Position numbers and translations under genes: made by a program
Shown here: positions 7,566-15,980 of the stretch, piece by piece
How positions within the stretch are numbered: the stretch's first letter is position 1
Layout of the letters: each line of letters starts with the position of its first letter
Notes under the pieces: model-generated
Seen by the model: the letters and a program-made list of their open reading frames with translations, nothing else
Told to the model about the DNA's origin: nothing
Database searches by the model: none
DNA from: Terriglobia bacterium
GTDB taxonomy: Bacteria > Acidobacteriota > Terriglobia > Terriglobales > Acidobacteriaceae
NCBI GenBank assembly: GCA_021324365.1
Contig: JAJPJE010000118.1
Span: forward strand, 1 to 35,787
Reading direction: 5' to 3'
DNA: 35,787 bases

Positions 7566-7593
7566 TTAGAATCTCTGCGCAGGAGCTTCCGGT

Positions 7594-8376
7594 ATGTCGC
7601 AACGAATGCCAGCCATCTTCTTCGGACATGGGAATCCGATGAATGCTCTTCTTCAGAATTTGTATACACAACGATGGGCGGCAATCGGCGCGAAACTTAC
7701 AAGGCCAAAAGCCATCCTGTGCATATCGGCGCATTGGTACATCGAGGATGCTGCAGTTACCGTCAGCACAGCCCCGAAGACAATTCACGACTTTGGCGGA
7801 TTTCCTCGTGAACTGTATCAGGTTCAGTACCCGGCCCCCGGCGACACCGGCCTCGCTGCTCGTGTCCTGAAGTTGCTGGCTCCGATTCCGGTCAGAAGCG
7901 ATGAGCGATGGGGGCTCGACCATGGGACGTGGTCGATCTTGTGCCACGTCTATCCGAAAGCTGATGTCCCAGTGGTGCAACTGAGCATTGATGAAACTCA
8001 ACCGCCTTCGTTCCACCATGAAATCGGAAAGCGTCTCGCGCCACTGCGTGATGAGGGTGTCCTCATTGTGGGCAGCGGGAACGTCGTCCACAACCTTCAC
8101 GCATACGCATGGGGGCGGCATGCCCAAGAGCCGTATGAGTGGGCAGTTTCGTTTGAGCAGCGAGTGCGTGAGTTGTTGGTGGCCAATGATGCCAAGCCCA
8201 TAGTCAATTACGAGAACCAACTGGGCAGCGAGGCGATGCTGGCAGTTCCGACCCCTGACCACTATCTTCCGCTGCTGTATGTCATCGGTACACGAACGGC
8301 ATCTGAGGCTGTCACCTTTCCCGTCGAGGGCGTCGATGGCGGGTCGATTTCCATGTTGGCGGTTCAGGTCGGATAG
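7594..8376 (+). CDS. ygiD: DODA-type extradiol aromatic ring-opening dioxygenase
   Basis: The 260-residue protein matches the LigB/YgiD family (4,5-DOPA extradiol dioxygenase-like). The four expected metal or active-site histidines are present: His12 in FGHGNP, His47 in SAHWY, His166 in VVHNLH and His223 in TPDHYLP. Their spacings (35, 119 and 57 residues) are close to those I recall for E. coli YgiD (35, 120 and 57). It probably opens catechol-type rings with O2 in the cytoplasm; the physiological substrate is unknown. ATG 7594 has AGGAG nine bases upstream; an in-frame ATG four codons later is less likely. It is monocistronic and converges on the response regulator at 8604. Confidence 0.92.
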   Translation: MSQRMPAIFFGHGNPMNALLQNLYTQRWAAIGAKLTRPKAILCISAHWYIEDAAVTVSTAPKTIHDFGGFPRELYQVQYPAPGDTGLAARVLKLLAPIPVRSDERWGLDHGTWSILCHVYPKADVPVVQLSIDETQPPSFHHEIGKRLAPLRDEGVLIVGSGNVVHNLHAYAWGRHAQEPYEWAVSFEQRVRELLVANDAKPIVNYENQLGSEAMLAVPTPDHYLPLLYVIGTRTASEAVTFPVEGVDGGSISMLAVQVG

Positions 8377-8428
8377 GTCGTTTATCGGGATACCGGAAGG
8401 GGAGACTTCTTAAAGCAGAATCGAGCTT

Positions 8429-8584
8429 CCTAAGTTCCTAAGCCATCCTAAGGCAGAGGCTTCTTCCTAAAACAAATTTGCAGTGTTCGCCCAAAAACTG
8501 AGTTCCTCCTAAATCCTCGATTTTTCGACTTTAAGTTTTAGCTTCATTCGTGCGAAAACGAAAAACTTGGCTGCGCTTTCCTAA
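8429..8584. repeat. Cluster of six CCTAA motifs
   Basis: CCTAA (TTAGG on the other strand) occurs at 8429, 8437, 8447, 8466, 8508 and 8580, mostly as TTCCTAA or TCCTAA, in the space between two convergent genes. A 5-mer is expected about 0.15 times in this length, so the clustering is unlikely to be chance. No gene or clear terminator fills the 227-base gap at 8377-8603. Confidence 0.4.
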
Positions 8585-8601
8585 TCCCTCCTTCCGCACC
8601 A
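8583..8601 (+). other. tRNA 3'-end-like fragment
   Basis: The 19 bases AATCCCTCCTTCCGCACCA look like a T-arm 3' strand, acceptor 3' strand (CTTCCGC) and CCA end of a tRNA, without the rest of a tRNA. They also resemble the 3' end of the tRNA-Leu at 6498. It may be an old attachment-site remnant or chance similarity. Confidence 0.35.
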
Positions 8602-8603
8602 AG

Positions 8604-9215
8604 TTAAGGCAACCGATTCTTCCTCTGTTCCAGCATCTTCAAGACGGCCGAATCGACCATGTATTTGACAGTTGTGCTACACGAGGGACACTCCGCCGTG
8701 CGGAGTTCCGTGTCCGTTGAGGAATCGTCAACGGGGAATGATCGTAGACACTCGGTGCACGCAGCGACGATATACCCAGCTTCTCGGCGTGGAATCCATA
8801 GTGGGGCCTTGTCCAACTTCGGCGGGTGCGGACGGATCGGTGATTCTTCAATGAGGTTGCGAATAGTCAGGAAGAGCTCTGCAGGCGTATAGCCGCCTTT
8901 TTGGAAGAAAACATCCATCAGAAGCCCAGGTGGCATTTTTTCCATGATGTACTCGCCGCTGATCGCAATGACCGGAATATGCGGGAATCGACGACGCACG
9001 ATTGATAGGAACTCAAACCCTGACATCCCCGGCATGCGGAGGTCGGAAATGATAATGTCGGGTTCAGCATCCCTTAAGGCGATGAGCGCGGCAAATCCGT
9101 CTGATGCAACTCGAACTGAGAATCCCTCGCCCTCCAGGATCGCAGACATCGTTTGCAAGATGATAGGCTCATCGTCTACAACCAACACTCTTCGTTGAAA
9201 ATGTTCGGTTGGCAT
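8604..9215 (-). CDS. Response regulator with C-terminal zinc ribbon
   Basis: The 203-residue protein has a receiver domain (residues 8-122): acidic pair Asp14/Asp15, phospho-acceptor Asp58 in ISDLRMPG, switch Ser86 in AISGEY and conserved Lys106 in FFQKGG. There is no DNA-binding or enzymatic output domain. Instead, residues 150-180 hold CTEC (Cys153, Cys156) and CPSC (Cys176, Cys179), a four-cysteine zinc-ribbon-like knuckle, then a short helix. It may signal through protein contact or bind nucleic acid via the ribbon. The ATG at 9215 has GGAG six bases upstream. No histidine kinase is adjacent, so it is an orphan. The receiver call is sure; the output is inferred. Confidence 0.88.
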   Translation of the reverse strand: MPTEHFQRRVLVVDDEPIILQTMSAILEGEGFSVRVASDGFAALIALRDAEPDIIISDLRMPGMSGFEFLSIVRRRFPHIPVIAISGEYIMEKMPPGLLMDVFFQKGGYTPAELFLTIRNLIEESPIRPHPPKLDKAPLWIPRREAGYIVAACTECLRSFPVDDSSTDTELRTAECPSCSTTVKYMVDSAVLKMLEQRKNRLP

Positions 9216-9343
9216 CCGGGCTCCAACTTATCCTAAGATGCATCAAACTCGAGAGACAGGTATTGCAAATCGCAGGAACCGGGGATACGGAGTTCAATGA
9301 ACTAGCCTGCATTGTTTCGCCCTTGGCCTATTCGAGGCTGGAC

Positions 9344-9757
9344 TTACTCGAGCGGTTCGGCTTCGATACCGATGTTCTTTTCGCCGCGGGCTTTCTTCTC
9401 GTTGTACTTCTTCACCCAGGCTTCGAAACTTTTCCCCGCTGCAGTATCTTTGCCCGTGAACGCGAGTGCGGCGATTTCGTTGTAGCCGATCCGGCGCTTC
9501 TCGGTTGTGCCTTTGGGGATAATGCGGACATAGCAGTCGGCGAGGTTCTCGCTCTCGCAGCGGCGATCGAACAGGTATCCCTCGACAGTCTCGCCGTTTT
9601 TCAGAGTGATGGTCAGATCGCCGCGGTAGTCGAAAGCTTTTTCGAGTGCTTCGCGGATTTCGGCATCGGTAGCCAGTGCAGGAATCCAGCCCTCCAGATT
9701 CTCGTGCACGAATCCGGGCGCAGTATCTTCGTTGTTCACATGCATTGGTTGCGACAT
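9344..9757 (-). CDS. Conserved small protein coupled to hpnH (Sm-like region)
   Basis: The 137-residue protein has no signal or membrane segment. The middle (about residues 45-97) alternates beta strands: DLTITLKNGETVEGYLFDRR, then a CYVRIIPK strand and RRIGYNEIAALAF. This pattern resembles the small beta-barrel of Sm/LSm-like or PRC-type domains, which is inference only. The C-terminus is a charged helix (SFEAWVKKYNEKKARGEK). The start ATG lies one base after the hpnH stop (TAA-A-ATG on the minus strand), so it is the second gene of an hpnH operon and may assist hopanoid side-chain synthesis. I do not recognise a named family with certainty. Confidence 0.75.
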   Translation of the reverse strand: MSQPMHVNNEDTAPGFVHENLEGWIPALATDAEIREALEKAFDYRGDLTITLKNGETVEGYLFDRRCESENLADCYVRIIPKGTTEKRRIGYNEIAALAFTGKDTAAGKSFEAWVKKYNEKKARGEKNIGIEAEPLE

Positions 9758-9758
9758 T

Positions 9759-10853
9759 TTATGCCTGAGGAGCGGTGTGAATGTGAACCAGCGGGCCGTG
9801 GCTAGGAGTCATCTGATCGTCGTCGATATCGGGATCGTTGTATTTGTTGAAGACCATGGCGCGCACTGTCGCGACCAGTCCGCCCAGCGACCCAAAGGTA
9901 TGATTGACGGCGCTGGCTTCGTAGCCGCTGTGTACCATGCAATTCGCGCATTTCGGATTGCCGCTTTCTCCGCCGTAATTCTCCCACTTGGTTTCGCGGA
10001 GTAGTTCTTCGTATGTATCGGCGTAACCATCCTGCATAAGATAGCAAGGTTTCTGCCAGCCGAAGATGTTGTACGCAGGCATGCCCCACGGTGTGCAGTT
10101 GTAATCGCGTCGGCCCATGAGATATTCGAGGAAGAGCACGCTCTGATTGAACCGCCAGTTCGATTTACGATTGCTCAGAATGTGGCGGAACAGCTGGCGC
10201 GTTTTCTTCTTGCTCAGGAAATGATCCTGGTCGGGAGCTTTGTCGTACGTGTACCCGGGCGAAAGCATCATCCCCTCTACACCCAGCTCCATCATCTCGT
10301 CGAAGAAGGCACGTACGCTTTTCGGATCGGCCCCGTCAAACAGCGTCGTATTTGTAGTGACACGGAAGCCGCGGCGGAGCGCTTCTTTCATTCCTTCGTA
10401 AGCTTTGTCGTAGGTGCCTTCGCGGCAGACCGAGAAATCATGATGCTCGCGTTGTCCGTCCATGTGAACGGAGAATGTCAGGTACTTGCTTGGCTTGAAC
10501 AGATCCAGCTTTTCTTTCAGCAGCAGTGCGTTGGTGCACAGGTAAATGTATTTCTTGCGAGCGATCAGGCCTTCTACGATCTCCTGGATCTGCGGATGCA
10601 TGAGCGGTTCGCCGCCGGGGATGCTGACCATCGGTGCACCACATTCTTCCACGGCTTTGAAGCACTGTTCGGGCGAGAGGTTCTGTTTCAGGATGTGTGC
10701 GGGATACTGGATTTTGCCGCATCCGGCGCAGGCGAGATTGCACCGGAACAAGGGCTCTAGCATGAGGACCAGCGGGTACCGCTTACGCCCTTTCACCTTC
10801 TGCTTCAAAACGTAAGATGCCACCGTCCACATCTGCGACACAGGTACTGCCAT
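9759..10853 (-). CDS. hpnH: Adenosyl-hopene transferase HpnH (radical SAM)
   Basis: The 364-residue radical-SAM enzyme joins the 5'-deoxyadenosyl group to diploptene, the first step in making C35 extended hopanoids. The cluster motif CNLACAGC (Cys38, Cys42, Cys45) has the C-x3-C-x2-C spacing. The following [16 protein letters not shown] and the SAM-binding [10 protein letters not shown] (around residues 79-90) are typical of HpnH, as is the C-terminal [11 protein letters not shown]. The protein begins [15 protein letters not shown], matching family starts, and GAGAGGAT lies upstream. The partner gene at 9344 follows after one base. hpnB lies about 8.5 kb away on the other strand, so the hopanoid genes are dispersed here. 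Confidence 0.95.
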   Translation of the reverse strand: MAVPVSQMWTVASYVLKQKVKGRKRYPLVLMLEPLFRCNLACAGCGKIQYPAHILKQNLSPEQCFKAVEECGAPMVSIPGGEPLMHPQIQEIVEGLIARKKYIYLCTNALLLKEKLDLFKPSKYLTFSVHMDGQREHHDFSVCREGTYDKAYEGMKEALRRGFRVTTNTTLFDGADPKSVRAFFDEMMELGVEGMMLSPGYTYDKAPDQDHFLSKKKTRQLFRHILSNRKSNWRFNQSVLFLEYLMGRRDYNCTPWGMPAYNIFGWQKPCYLMQDGYADTYEELLRETKWENYGGESGNPKCANCMVHSGYEASAVNHTFGSLGGLVATVRAMVFNKYNDPDIDDDQMTPSHGPLVHIHTAPQA

Positions 10854-10991
10854 CCTCGCGTATCCTCTCGTGCTGCTTAGGGTTAGGCCGTAGAAGGCCC
10901 GTTCAGGCTTCTTAGATGATAGTGGATAGGAGGCTGATGCGCCAGTTCACTTCTAACCACCAGCGGCACGAAGGTGCACGAGGTAAGACCC

Positions 10992-11471
10992 TCATTTCAG
11001 TAGCCTTAGGATATCAGCTTCGATCTTCGCCGGTGGCGTCAGCGGCGCATAACGGTCGACGATTTTACCTTCCTTGTCGATCAGGAACTTGGTGAAGTTC
11101 CAGCGGATAGCTTTGCCCAGCAACCCCGGTTTCTCCGACGTCAGGTACTTGTAAATGGGATGTGCGTTTTCGCCATTCACGTCCACTTTGCTGAACAACG
11201 GGAACTTGACCGCGTAATTTAGATCGCAAAACGACTTGATATCCACGTCAGATCCGGGTTCCTGATGGCCAAACTGGTTGCACGGGAAGCCGAGCACTTC
11301 CAATCCGCGCGCCTGATACTTGGCATAGAGTTCCTGCAGCCCTTTGTACTGCGGCGTAAATCCACACTGACTCGCGGTGTTCACGATGAGCAGAACTTTC
11401 CCTTTGTAATCGGCTAGCGACTTCTGGTTGCCGTTGTTCAAAGTGGCCGAGAACGAATAGATCGACGACAT
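10992..11471 (-). CDS. Glutathione peroxidase family thiol peroxidase
   Basis: The 159-residue protein is full length for the cysteine-type, non-selenium GPx family (BsaA/BtuE-like). The catalytic tetrad is visible: Cys36 in NTASQCGFTPQY, Gln66 in FPCNQFGHQEP, Trp124 and Asn125 in RWNFTKFL. Cys82 (SFCDLNY) sits where thioredoxin-dependent members keep the resolving cysteine, so thioredoxin rather than glutathione is the likely reductant. It reduces hydroperoxides in the cytoplasm. It lies between hpnH (138 bases away) and a dispersed repeat, and is probably its own unit. Confidence 0.95.
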   Translation of the reverse strand: MSSIYSFSATLNNGNQKSLADYKGKVLLIVNTASQCGFTPQYKGLQELYAKYQARGLEVLGFPCNQFGHQEPGSDVDIKSFCDLNYAVKFPLFSKVDVNGENAHPIYKYLTSEKPGLLGKAIRWNFTKFLIDKEGKIVDRYAPLTPPAKIEADILRLLK

Positions 11472-11560
11472 AGCCTTTCAGCCCTTGCAGTCATTGTGTG
11501 GGGCGGACGTTCCTGTCCCCCCGCTGTCGGAGACTCTAGAGGTGGTTTAACAAATGTGAT

Positions 11561-11630
11561 TTGAAGGGGCGCGGCTTCAGCCGTGCCGTACTGACCTTCA
11601 AAATTCCAGGGCTTTAGCCCCTGGGGCTCC
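11561..11630. repeat. Dispersed double-hairpin repeat, copy 2
   Basis: Hairpin 1 is GGCGCGGC-TTCA-GCCGTGCC (11568-11587, 8 bp with one G-T pair). Hairpin 2, at 11606-11624, is CCAGGGC-TTTA-GCCCCTGG with a one-base bulge. The order TTGAAGGGGCG, hairpin 1, about 18 bases, hairpin 2 is repeated at 34951-35030. It lies between the glutathione peroxidase and the molybdenum hydroxylase genes. Confidence 0.7.
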
Positions 11631-11678
11631 CATGTTCTTTCCGCGCAGTCCATTGACGAAACTATCGGTACTGAATCT

Positions 11679-13949
11679 TCAAGCGCTCAAGTTCGTCTTG
11701 GAGATTGGCAGCTCTCGAATCCGTTTCCCCGTTGCCGCGAAGATCGCGTTACACAGCGCCGGAGCGAACGGAGGAACTCCCGGTTCTCCCACTCCCGCAG
11801 GTGGCGCACTGCTCTCCACGATATGAATGTTCGTGCGCCGAGGCGCCTGGTTCATGCGAGATACCAGGTATTGATGAAAATTGGTCTGCTCAATGACCCC
11901 GTCTTTTGCCGTGATCTCGCTGAACATTGCCAGGCTGGTCCCGAATACAGCCGCGCCTTCAAACTGCGAGCGCAACGTATCCGGGTTCACCACCGTTCCC
12001 GCATCAACAGCAGTGTTCACCTCGTGGATTCGAACATCGCCATCTGAGGTTACTTCTGCTGCCACCACGGTTGCTACATACGTAAGGAAGCTGCGATGTG
12101 CGGCAATGCCCATGCCATAGCCTTTGCCGAGTTTCCGCTTGCCCCAACCTGCCTTTTCGGCTGCGATTTCGGTTACTCGACGCAGGCGTGCGGTGTCAAA
12201 GGGATACTTTTCATATGCGGCGCCATAGTTCGGCATTGCGCGTTCTTTTGGAAGAACTCGATCGGGTCCAATGAGCGCCAACAGGTACTCAACCGAGTCT
12301 TGATTCGCCGCATGCGCCAGCTCGTTGGCAAACGACTGCACACCAAACGCGTGATAGATGTTCGCCACCGACCGGAACCACCCGATACGCACATGATTCT
12401 GTGCCGGACCGTTCTCCACGCGCAGGTTGGGCAGGTCGAATGGAATGTCGCTGAAACCCTGGCCGAGATCTCCCGGTCCGCCGTAGGTCGCGCCTGCAAC
12501 GAACGTCGATGCAATAGGCGGAAATACCGAGCGCTGTAACCACGCTGTCGGTCTTCCATTCTCGCCGAGGGCTGCTTTCATGTACATCGCTGCGACTGAG
12601 TGAAAATAGTCAAACTGAATATCGTCTTCGCGTTTCCATACCACCTTCACAGGGCGTCCGGTTTTCTTCGATAGCACAGCGGCTTCTACCGCGTAATCGG
12701 GCTTGGACTTGCGTCCAAAGCCTCCGCCCAGCAGCGGTACCCGGCAGATCACTTTCTCCTTTGGAACGCCGACAGCTTTTGAGATGGAAGTCTGGACCTG
12801 TTGCGGATTTTGCGTTGATGCCCAGACGAACACTTGTCCATCGCGATAGTCGGCAAGAGCGACTGGTGGCTCCATCGGAGCATGCGAAAGATGCGGCGCA
12901 TAGTATTCGGCTTCCACCACCTTGCCGCCTTTGCCGAACTCCGTGTCGACGTTTCCAATTTCCCGAGCCACCTTTCCGGGCTGCCGAGCTGTCTGCTGAA
13001 GCTGCTTCCGGTACTCATCGGAGGTGTACGATGCGTTTGGCCCGTTGTCCCACGAAACATTTAACTTCTTACGGCCCTGGAATGCAGCCCAGGTATTGTC
13101 CGCAAGTACGGCAACTCCTCCCAAGGGCTGGTATTCATGCGGAGGCGTGAATGGATCAATCGGTATTACGTGGCGAACTCCACGAACTTGCAAGGGAGCT
13201 TTATCGTCATACGACTTGACTTTCCCACCAAGCACCGGAGGATGCTCGATGGACGCGTACAGCATTCCTTCCAGCTTTGTGTCCATGCCATACTCTGCTT
13301 TGCCCGTACAGATGGCAGCGATATCGTAGCTCGGCATGCCCTTTCCGATGTAGCGCCATTGGCTCGGCTGCTTCAATTGCAACTCTTCTTTCTTTGGAAC
13401 TGCCAGTTTCGACGCTCCAGTTACGAGCTGTCCGTAGTCGGCGCGGCGATTGCTTTTGTTGTGAACTACTGCATGCAGGTCGGTGCTGCACTCCGATTCC
13501 GGCACGCCCCACTGCTGGGCAGCCGCCCGCACCAGCATCAACCGTCCCGTAGCGCCGGCCACGCGCATCGATTCGAAGAATTCGCGCACCGAATGCGAAC
13601 CGTCTGTGTCTTGCGATCCATACCGCTCGTCACCGATCGCCTGCTCAATCTTGACCCGCTTCCAGTCAGCATCAAGTTCGTCCGCTACGATCAGTGGAAG
13701 GCTGGTGCGGCTGGTCGTACCCATCTCCGAGCGATGAGCAATGATGTAGGCCGTGCCATCCGTATCCACTGCGAGGAAAAGATCCGGATGTAACACCGCG
13801 CGATTGAACGCCTGTGAAGTCCCTGTCGACTCAGTATCCACTGCACCCCAGGCCGCTTGCGGCAGCACTTTCACGCTGAGCACGAATGCGCCGGTCGAGA
13901 CAACACCTTTGAGGAATCCGCGGCGGGAGACATTCTCGATCATGCTCAT
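11679..13949 (-). CDS. iorB: Molybdenum hydroxylase large subunit (IorB-like, xanthine dehydrogenase family)
   Basis: The 756-residue subunit binds the molybdopterin cofactor of an aldehyde oxidase or isoquinoline oxidoreductase-type enzyme. It begins with a twin-arginine export signal, [15 protein letters not shown], so the complex is probably periplasmic. Markers include [19 protein letters not shown] in the cofactor domain and the catalytic glutamate region [17 protein letters not shown], with Glu722. The true start is ATG 13949, which overlaps the iorA stop as ATGA; a longer frame reaching 14231 is antisense overlap and is rejected. No XdhC-type cofactor-insertion gene is adjacent. The actual substrate (N-heterocycle or aldehyde) cannot be read from the sequence. 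Confidence 0.9.
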   Translation of the reverse strand: MSMIENVSRRGFLKGVVSTGAFVLSVKVLPQAAWGAVDTESTGTSQAFNRAVLHPDLFLAVDTDGTAYIIAHRSEMGTTSRTSLPLIVADELDADWKRVKIEQAIGDERYGSQDTDGSHSVREFFESMRVAGATGRLMLVRAAAQQWGVPESECSTDLHAVVHNKSNRRADYGQLVTGASKLAVPKKEELQLKQPSQWRYIGKGMPSYDIAAICTGKAEYGMDTKLEGMLYASIEHPPVLGGKVKSYDDKAPLQVRGVRHVIPIDPFTPPHEYQPLGGVAVLADNTWAAFQGRKKLNVSWDNGPNASYTSDEYRKQLQQTARQPGKVAREIGNVDTEFGKGGKVVEAEYYAPHLSHAPMEPPVALADYRDGQVFVWASTQNPQQVQTSISKAVGVPKEKVICRVPLLGGGFGRKSKPDYAVEAAVLSKKTGRPVKVVWKREDDIQFDYFHSVAAMYMKAALGENGRPTAWLQRSVFPPIASTFVAGATYGGPGDLGQGFSDIPFDLPNLRVENGPAQNHVRIGWFRSVANIYHAFGVQSFANELAHAANQDSVEYLLALIGPDRVLPKERAMPNYGAAYEKYPFDTARLRRVTEIAAEKAGWGKRKLGKGYGMGIAAHRSFLTYVATVVAAEVTSDGDVRIHEVNTAVDAGTVVNPDTLRSQFEGAAVFGTSLAMFSEITAKDGVIEQTNFHQYLVSRMNQAPRRTNIHIVESSAPPAGVGEPGVPPFAPALCNAIFAATGKRIRELPISKTNLSA

Positions 13950-14401
13950 GCGGTCTCCTTGGCAGCAGCCTTGATCGCTGCGCGAATGCGCTGATACGTG
14001 CCGCAGCGGCAGATGTTGCCGGACATGATTTCGTCGATATCGCCATCGGTCGGCTTCTTGTTGCCGTTGAGCAACGCGACTGCCTGCATGATCTGGCCGG
14101 ACTGACAGTATCCGCATTGCGGAACATTGGTCTCGATCCATGCACTCTGAACGGGATGTAATCCGCGTGTCGCAATCGCTTCTATTGTCGTGACGTTCTT
14201 TCCTGACGCCGTGCTCATCGAGGTGGAACACGAGCGCACTGCTTTGCCGTTCACGTGCACAGTGCAGGCGCCGCAGAGACCCATGCCGCAGCCGTATTTT
14301 GTGCCAGTCAGTCCGAGTTCATCGCGCAGGTACCAAAGCAGAGGCATATCGGGATCGCCATCGTAGGTGCGATCCGCACCATTCACTTTTAAACGGATCA
14401 T
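13946..14401 (-). CDS. iorA: Molybdenum hydroxylase [2Fe-2S] small subunit (IorA-like)
   Basis: The 151-residue iron-sulfur subunit passes electrons from the molybdenum site. The plant-type ferredoxin cluster ligands are Cys38, Cys43, Cys46 (CGMGLCGAC) and Cys58. The second cluster uses Cys96 and Cys99 (CGYC) with Cys131 and Cys133 (CRC). Length and motifs are standard for IorA. The start at 14401 follows GGAAGGAC; an in-frame extension to 14515 has no such site and adds unconserved residues. It is the first gene of a two-gene operon with iorB, sharing an ATGA overlap. There is no export signal of its own, so it would travel with IorB through the Tat system. Confidence 0.94.
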   Translation of the reverse strand: MIRLKVNGADRTYDGDPDMPLLWYLRDELGLTGTKYGCGMGLCGACTVHVNGKAVRSCSTSMSTASGKNVTTIEAIATRGLHPVQSAWIETNVPQCGYCQSGQIMQAVALLNGNKKPTDGDIDEIMSGNICRCGTYQRIRAAIKAAAKETA

Positions 14402-15006
14402 GTGTCCTTCCGGTTGGTAAGACAGTCGCCGGCGTTCGGCGTTACTACAGAGGATAAATGAAACCGAGCTGTTAAAAGATGATGAATATTCTGTAATTCT
14501 GTTGAACGGCAGCACCTAACCGGAAGCCGCGCAGGAACTTAGTGGGTTCTGCGGCGCTGAGCAGCAACATACAACCAGCTCAGCCGTCGTTCCATCGGAC
14601 TGAGGAGCGGATCAGTTATGTTGATAGCCGGAATATTGATACTGGTCTCCGTCCTCACAGTCCTAACGCTTCGTTGGCTCTACGCGCACAGTCATGCGTT
14701 TTTTTTCCTCTGCACAGCCATTGAACGGTTCTTGGTGCGGAGGAACTTCGATGCGCCCGGTGCCGGCGGTGCCGATTCTACTTCCCGCAAGGCGCGCGCA
14801 GCCGCGCCTTGATCTGTGCTCAATCAACGTTCCTGACACTCGAACGGGTGGAAACGTGGGTTGGCTTGCCTATAAAGGTATCCTGAGCGTCAATGCCCGC
14901 TCCGTAGCATGGTGACCGGAGTCACGTTGACGGGACACCGCCAGCATTAGAAGATGGGCGACCGACGCTACGGGAGAAGAATCCCAGCGCGCAAGGACCC
15001 ATCTGC
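14402..15006. other. Divergent intergenic region
   Basis: Around 600 bases separate iorA (leftward) from the gene at 15007 (rightward). Apart from the doubtful small membrane ORF at 14618-14812, I see no gene. A short inverted repeat, GTGAC-CGGA-GTCAC, is at 14912-14925, and TATAAA at 14871-14876 is a possible -10 element without a matching -35. Confidence 0.4.
14618..14812 (+). CDS. Possible small single-pass membrane protein
   Basis: A 64-residue frame starts MLIAGILILVSVLTVLTLRW, a good single membrane helix, followed by a second aromatic-rich stretch (HAFFFLCTAIERFLV) and an Ala/Gly/Arg tail. GAGGAG lies about 10 bases before the ATG. The C-terminal third looks unstructured and the gene has no recognised family. 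It could be a genuine small membrane protein or a chance frame. Confidence 0.3.
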   Translation: MLIAGILILVSVLTVLTLRWLYAHSHAFFFLCTAIERFLVRRNFDAPGAGGADSTSRKARAAAP

Positions 15007-15879
15007 ATGCCGATAGACGGTTTAGCGACACAGCGGTTCAAGCTTGCAAACCATGTTCTGTTGCCGATTTACGTTGAATTGGCGCAGTCGATGGGTTCCG
15101 CCGCGCCTGCACGTCCCAAGGGCATTGTCGAAGGGGAAAGTGAGCACGTCGCCGATCCGGAAGAGTGGTTAGCGGCTATTGACTCAGTAGTAACGCCTGC
15201 ACAGTTGCGGCAATTCATTCAGAAGAGTGGCCTGGCAAACCGAAAAGAATCGCTCGAGTGGATGATCAAGCGCTACGTGAAGCGCGCCGGCGTGAGCCAA
15301 CCCGACCTCGATAAGCTGGACTTCCTGCTCGTACAGTATCTTTCGGCTTGCCACGGCGATAAAGCCGAAGCCAACGACTTCCCACTGGAAAAGGTTGCGG
15401 CCGTCCTGGAACCGCTGGTTGGCGCCATGGCAAAGCCACTGCCGCCATGGAGCGTGAAGCTCAACGAGCTTGCCGACGAAATGAAGGCCTACGAGCATCT
15501 GCAGGACATGACCAAGCATGAGCTCGTCGAGCGAGGTCGCAAGCTGAAAAGCTCCATCCGCCGCCAGCCAAATGATCCTACGATCCTGATTACCTTCGCG
15601 CGTTTCAACTATCTCGTGCGTGCGACCTTTGTCCTGCTCTGGCAAGCGGACGTCTGGTGGATCGAAGAAGGCCTGAAATATCTCGAATCGCGCGGCGAAT
15701 GCTTCCTCGACTGCTCCACCGTCCAATTCTCACCCATCCAGCCCATCACGGAGCTCTATCCCATTCTCGACAAGTGGAAGAATCCGTCGCTCGCCGACTA
15801 CGCATTGGATTCGACTTACCGCCAACTGCAGGGACTGCGCCATATCGTTGATACGGCGATGGGGCCAGTATACGAATAG
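15007..15879 (+). CDS. Conserved-looking cytoplasmic protein of unknown function
   Basis: The 290-residue protein has no signal or membrane segment and is largely helical. A Pro/Gly/Ala linker near residues 30-40 is followed by a helical first half (DPEEWLAAIDSVVTPAQLRQ onward) and a second half with tryptophan-rich helices (VLLWQADVWWIEEGLKYL, around residues 212-230). The C-terminus, LQGLRHIVDTAMGPVYE, is compact. I recognise no catalytic motif. Codon use matches its neighbours, so the gene is real. It stands alone after a 600-base gap and 100 bases before the acetyltransferase. I infer no function. Confidence 0.75.
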   Translation: MPIDGLATQRFKLANHVLLPIYVELAQSMGSAAPARPKGIVEGESEHVADPEEWLAAIDSVVTPAQLRQFIQKSGLANRKESLEWMIKRYVKRAGVSQPDLDKLDFLLVQYLSACHGDKAEANDFPLEKVAAVLEPLVGAMAKPLPPWSVKLNELADEMKAYEHLQDMTKHELVERGRKLKSSIRRQPNDPTILITFARFNYLVRATFVLLWQADVWWIEEGLKYLESRGECFLDCSTVQFSPIQPITELYPILDKWKNPSLADYALDSTYRQLQGLRHIVDTAMGPVYE

Positions 15880-15980
15880 TGCGGGTCCAACTGGACCGGA
15901 TGCATACTACGAGTTAGGCCCATCAATCAAGGTCCCGTCTTTTGATTTCATCAAGCGCAGCTTATACTCTGAAATATTCC

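Larger units (their letters stand above)
6649..7593. other. Gene-poor decayed stretch downstream of tRNA-Leu
   Basis: About 945 bases hold no intact gene I can support. Reading frames on both strands are low in recognisable sequence. A short plus-strand piece near 6886-6930 translates to NPKTVAEWLRRRMPN and stops; it faintly recalls the helix-turn-helix of some transposases, but this is too short to call. The frameshifted small gene at 7079-7355 is the clearest relic. Two strong hairpins lie near the right end: TCGTACG/CGTACGA at 7457-7482 and the one at 7545-7565. The position just after a tRNA is a classic integration site. Confidence 0.45.

Noticed and set aside
13950-14231. A 94-residue N-terminal extension of the molybdenum hydroxylase large subunit
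   Set aside because: It lies wholly over the conserved iron-sulfur subunit in another frame; the Tat signal SRRGFLKG marks the real N-terminus at 13949.
14402-14515. A 38-residue extension of the iron-sulfur subunit
   Set aside because: Family members start at MIRLKVNG, and GGAAGGAC precedes only ATG 14401.
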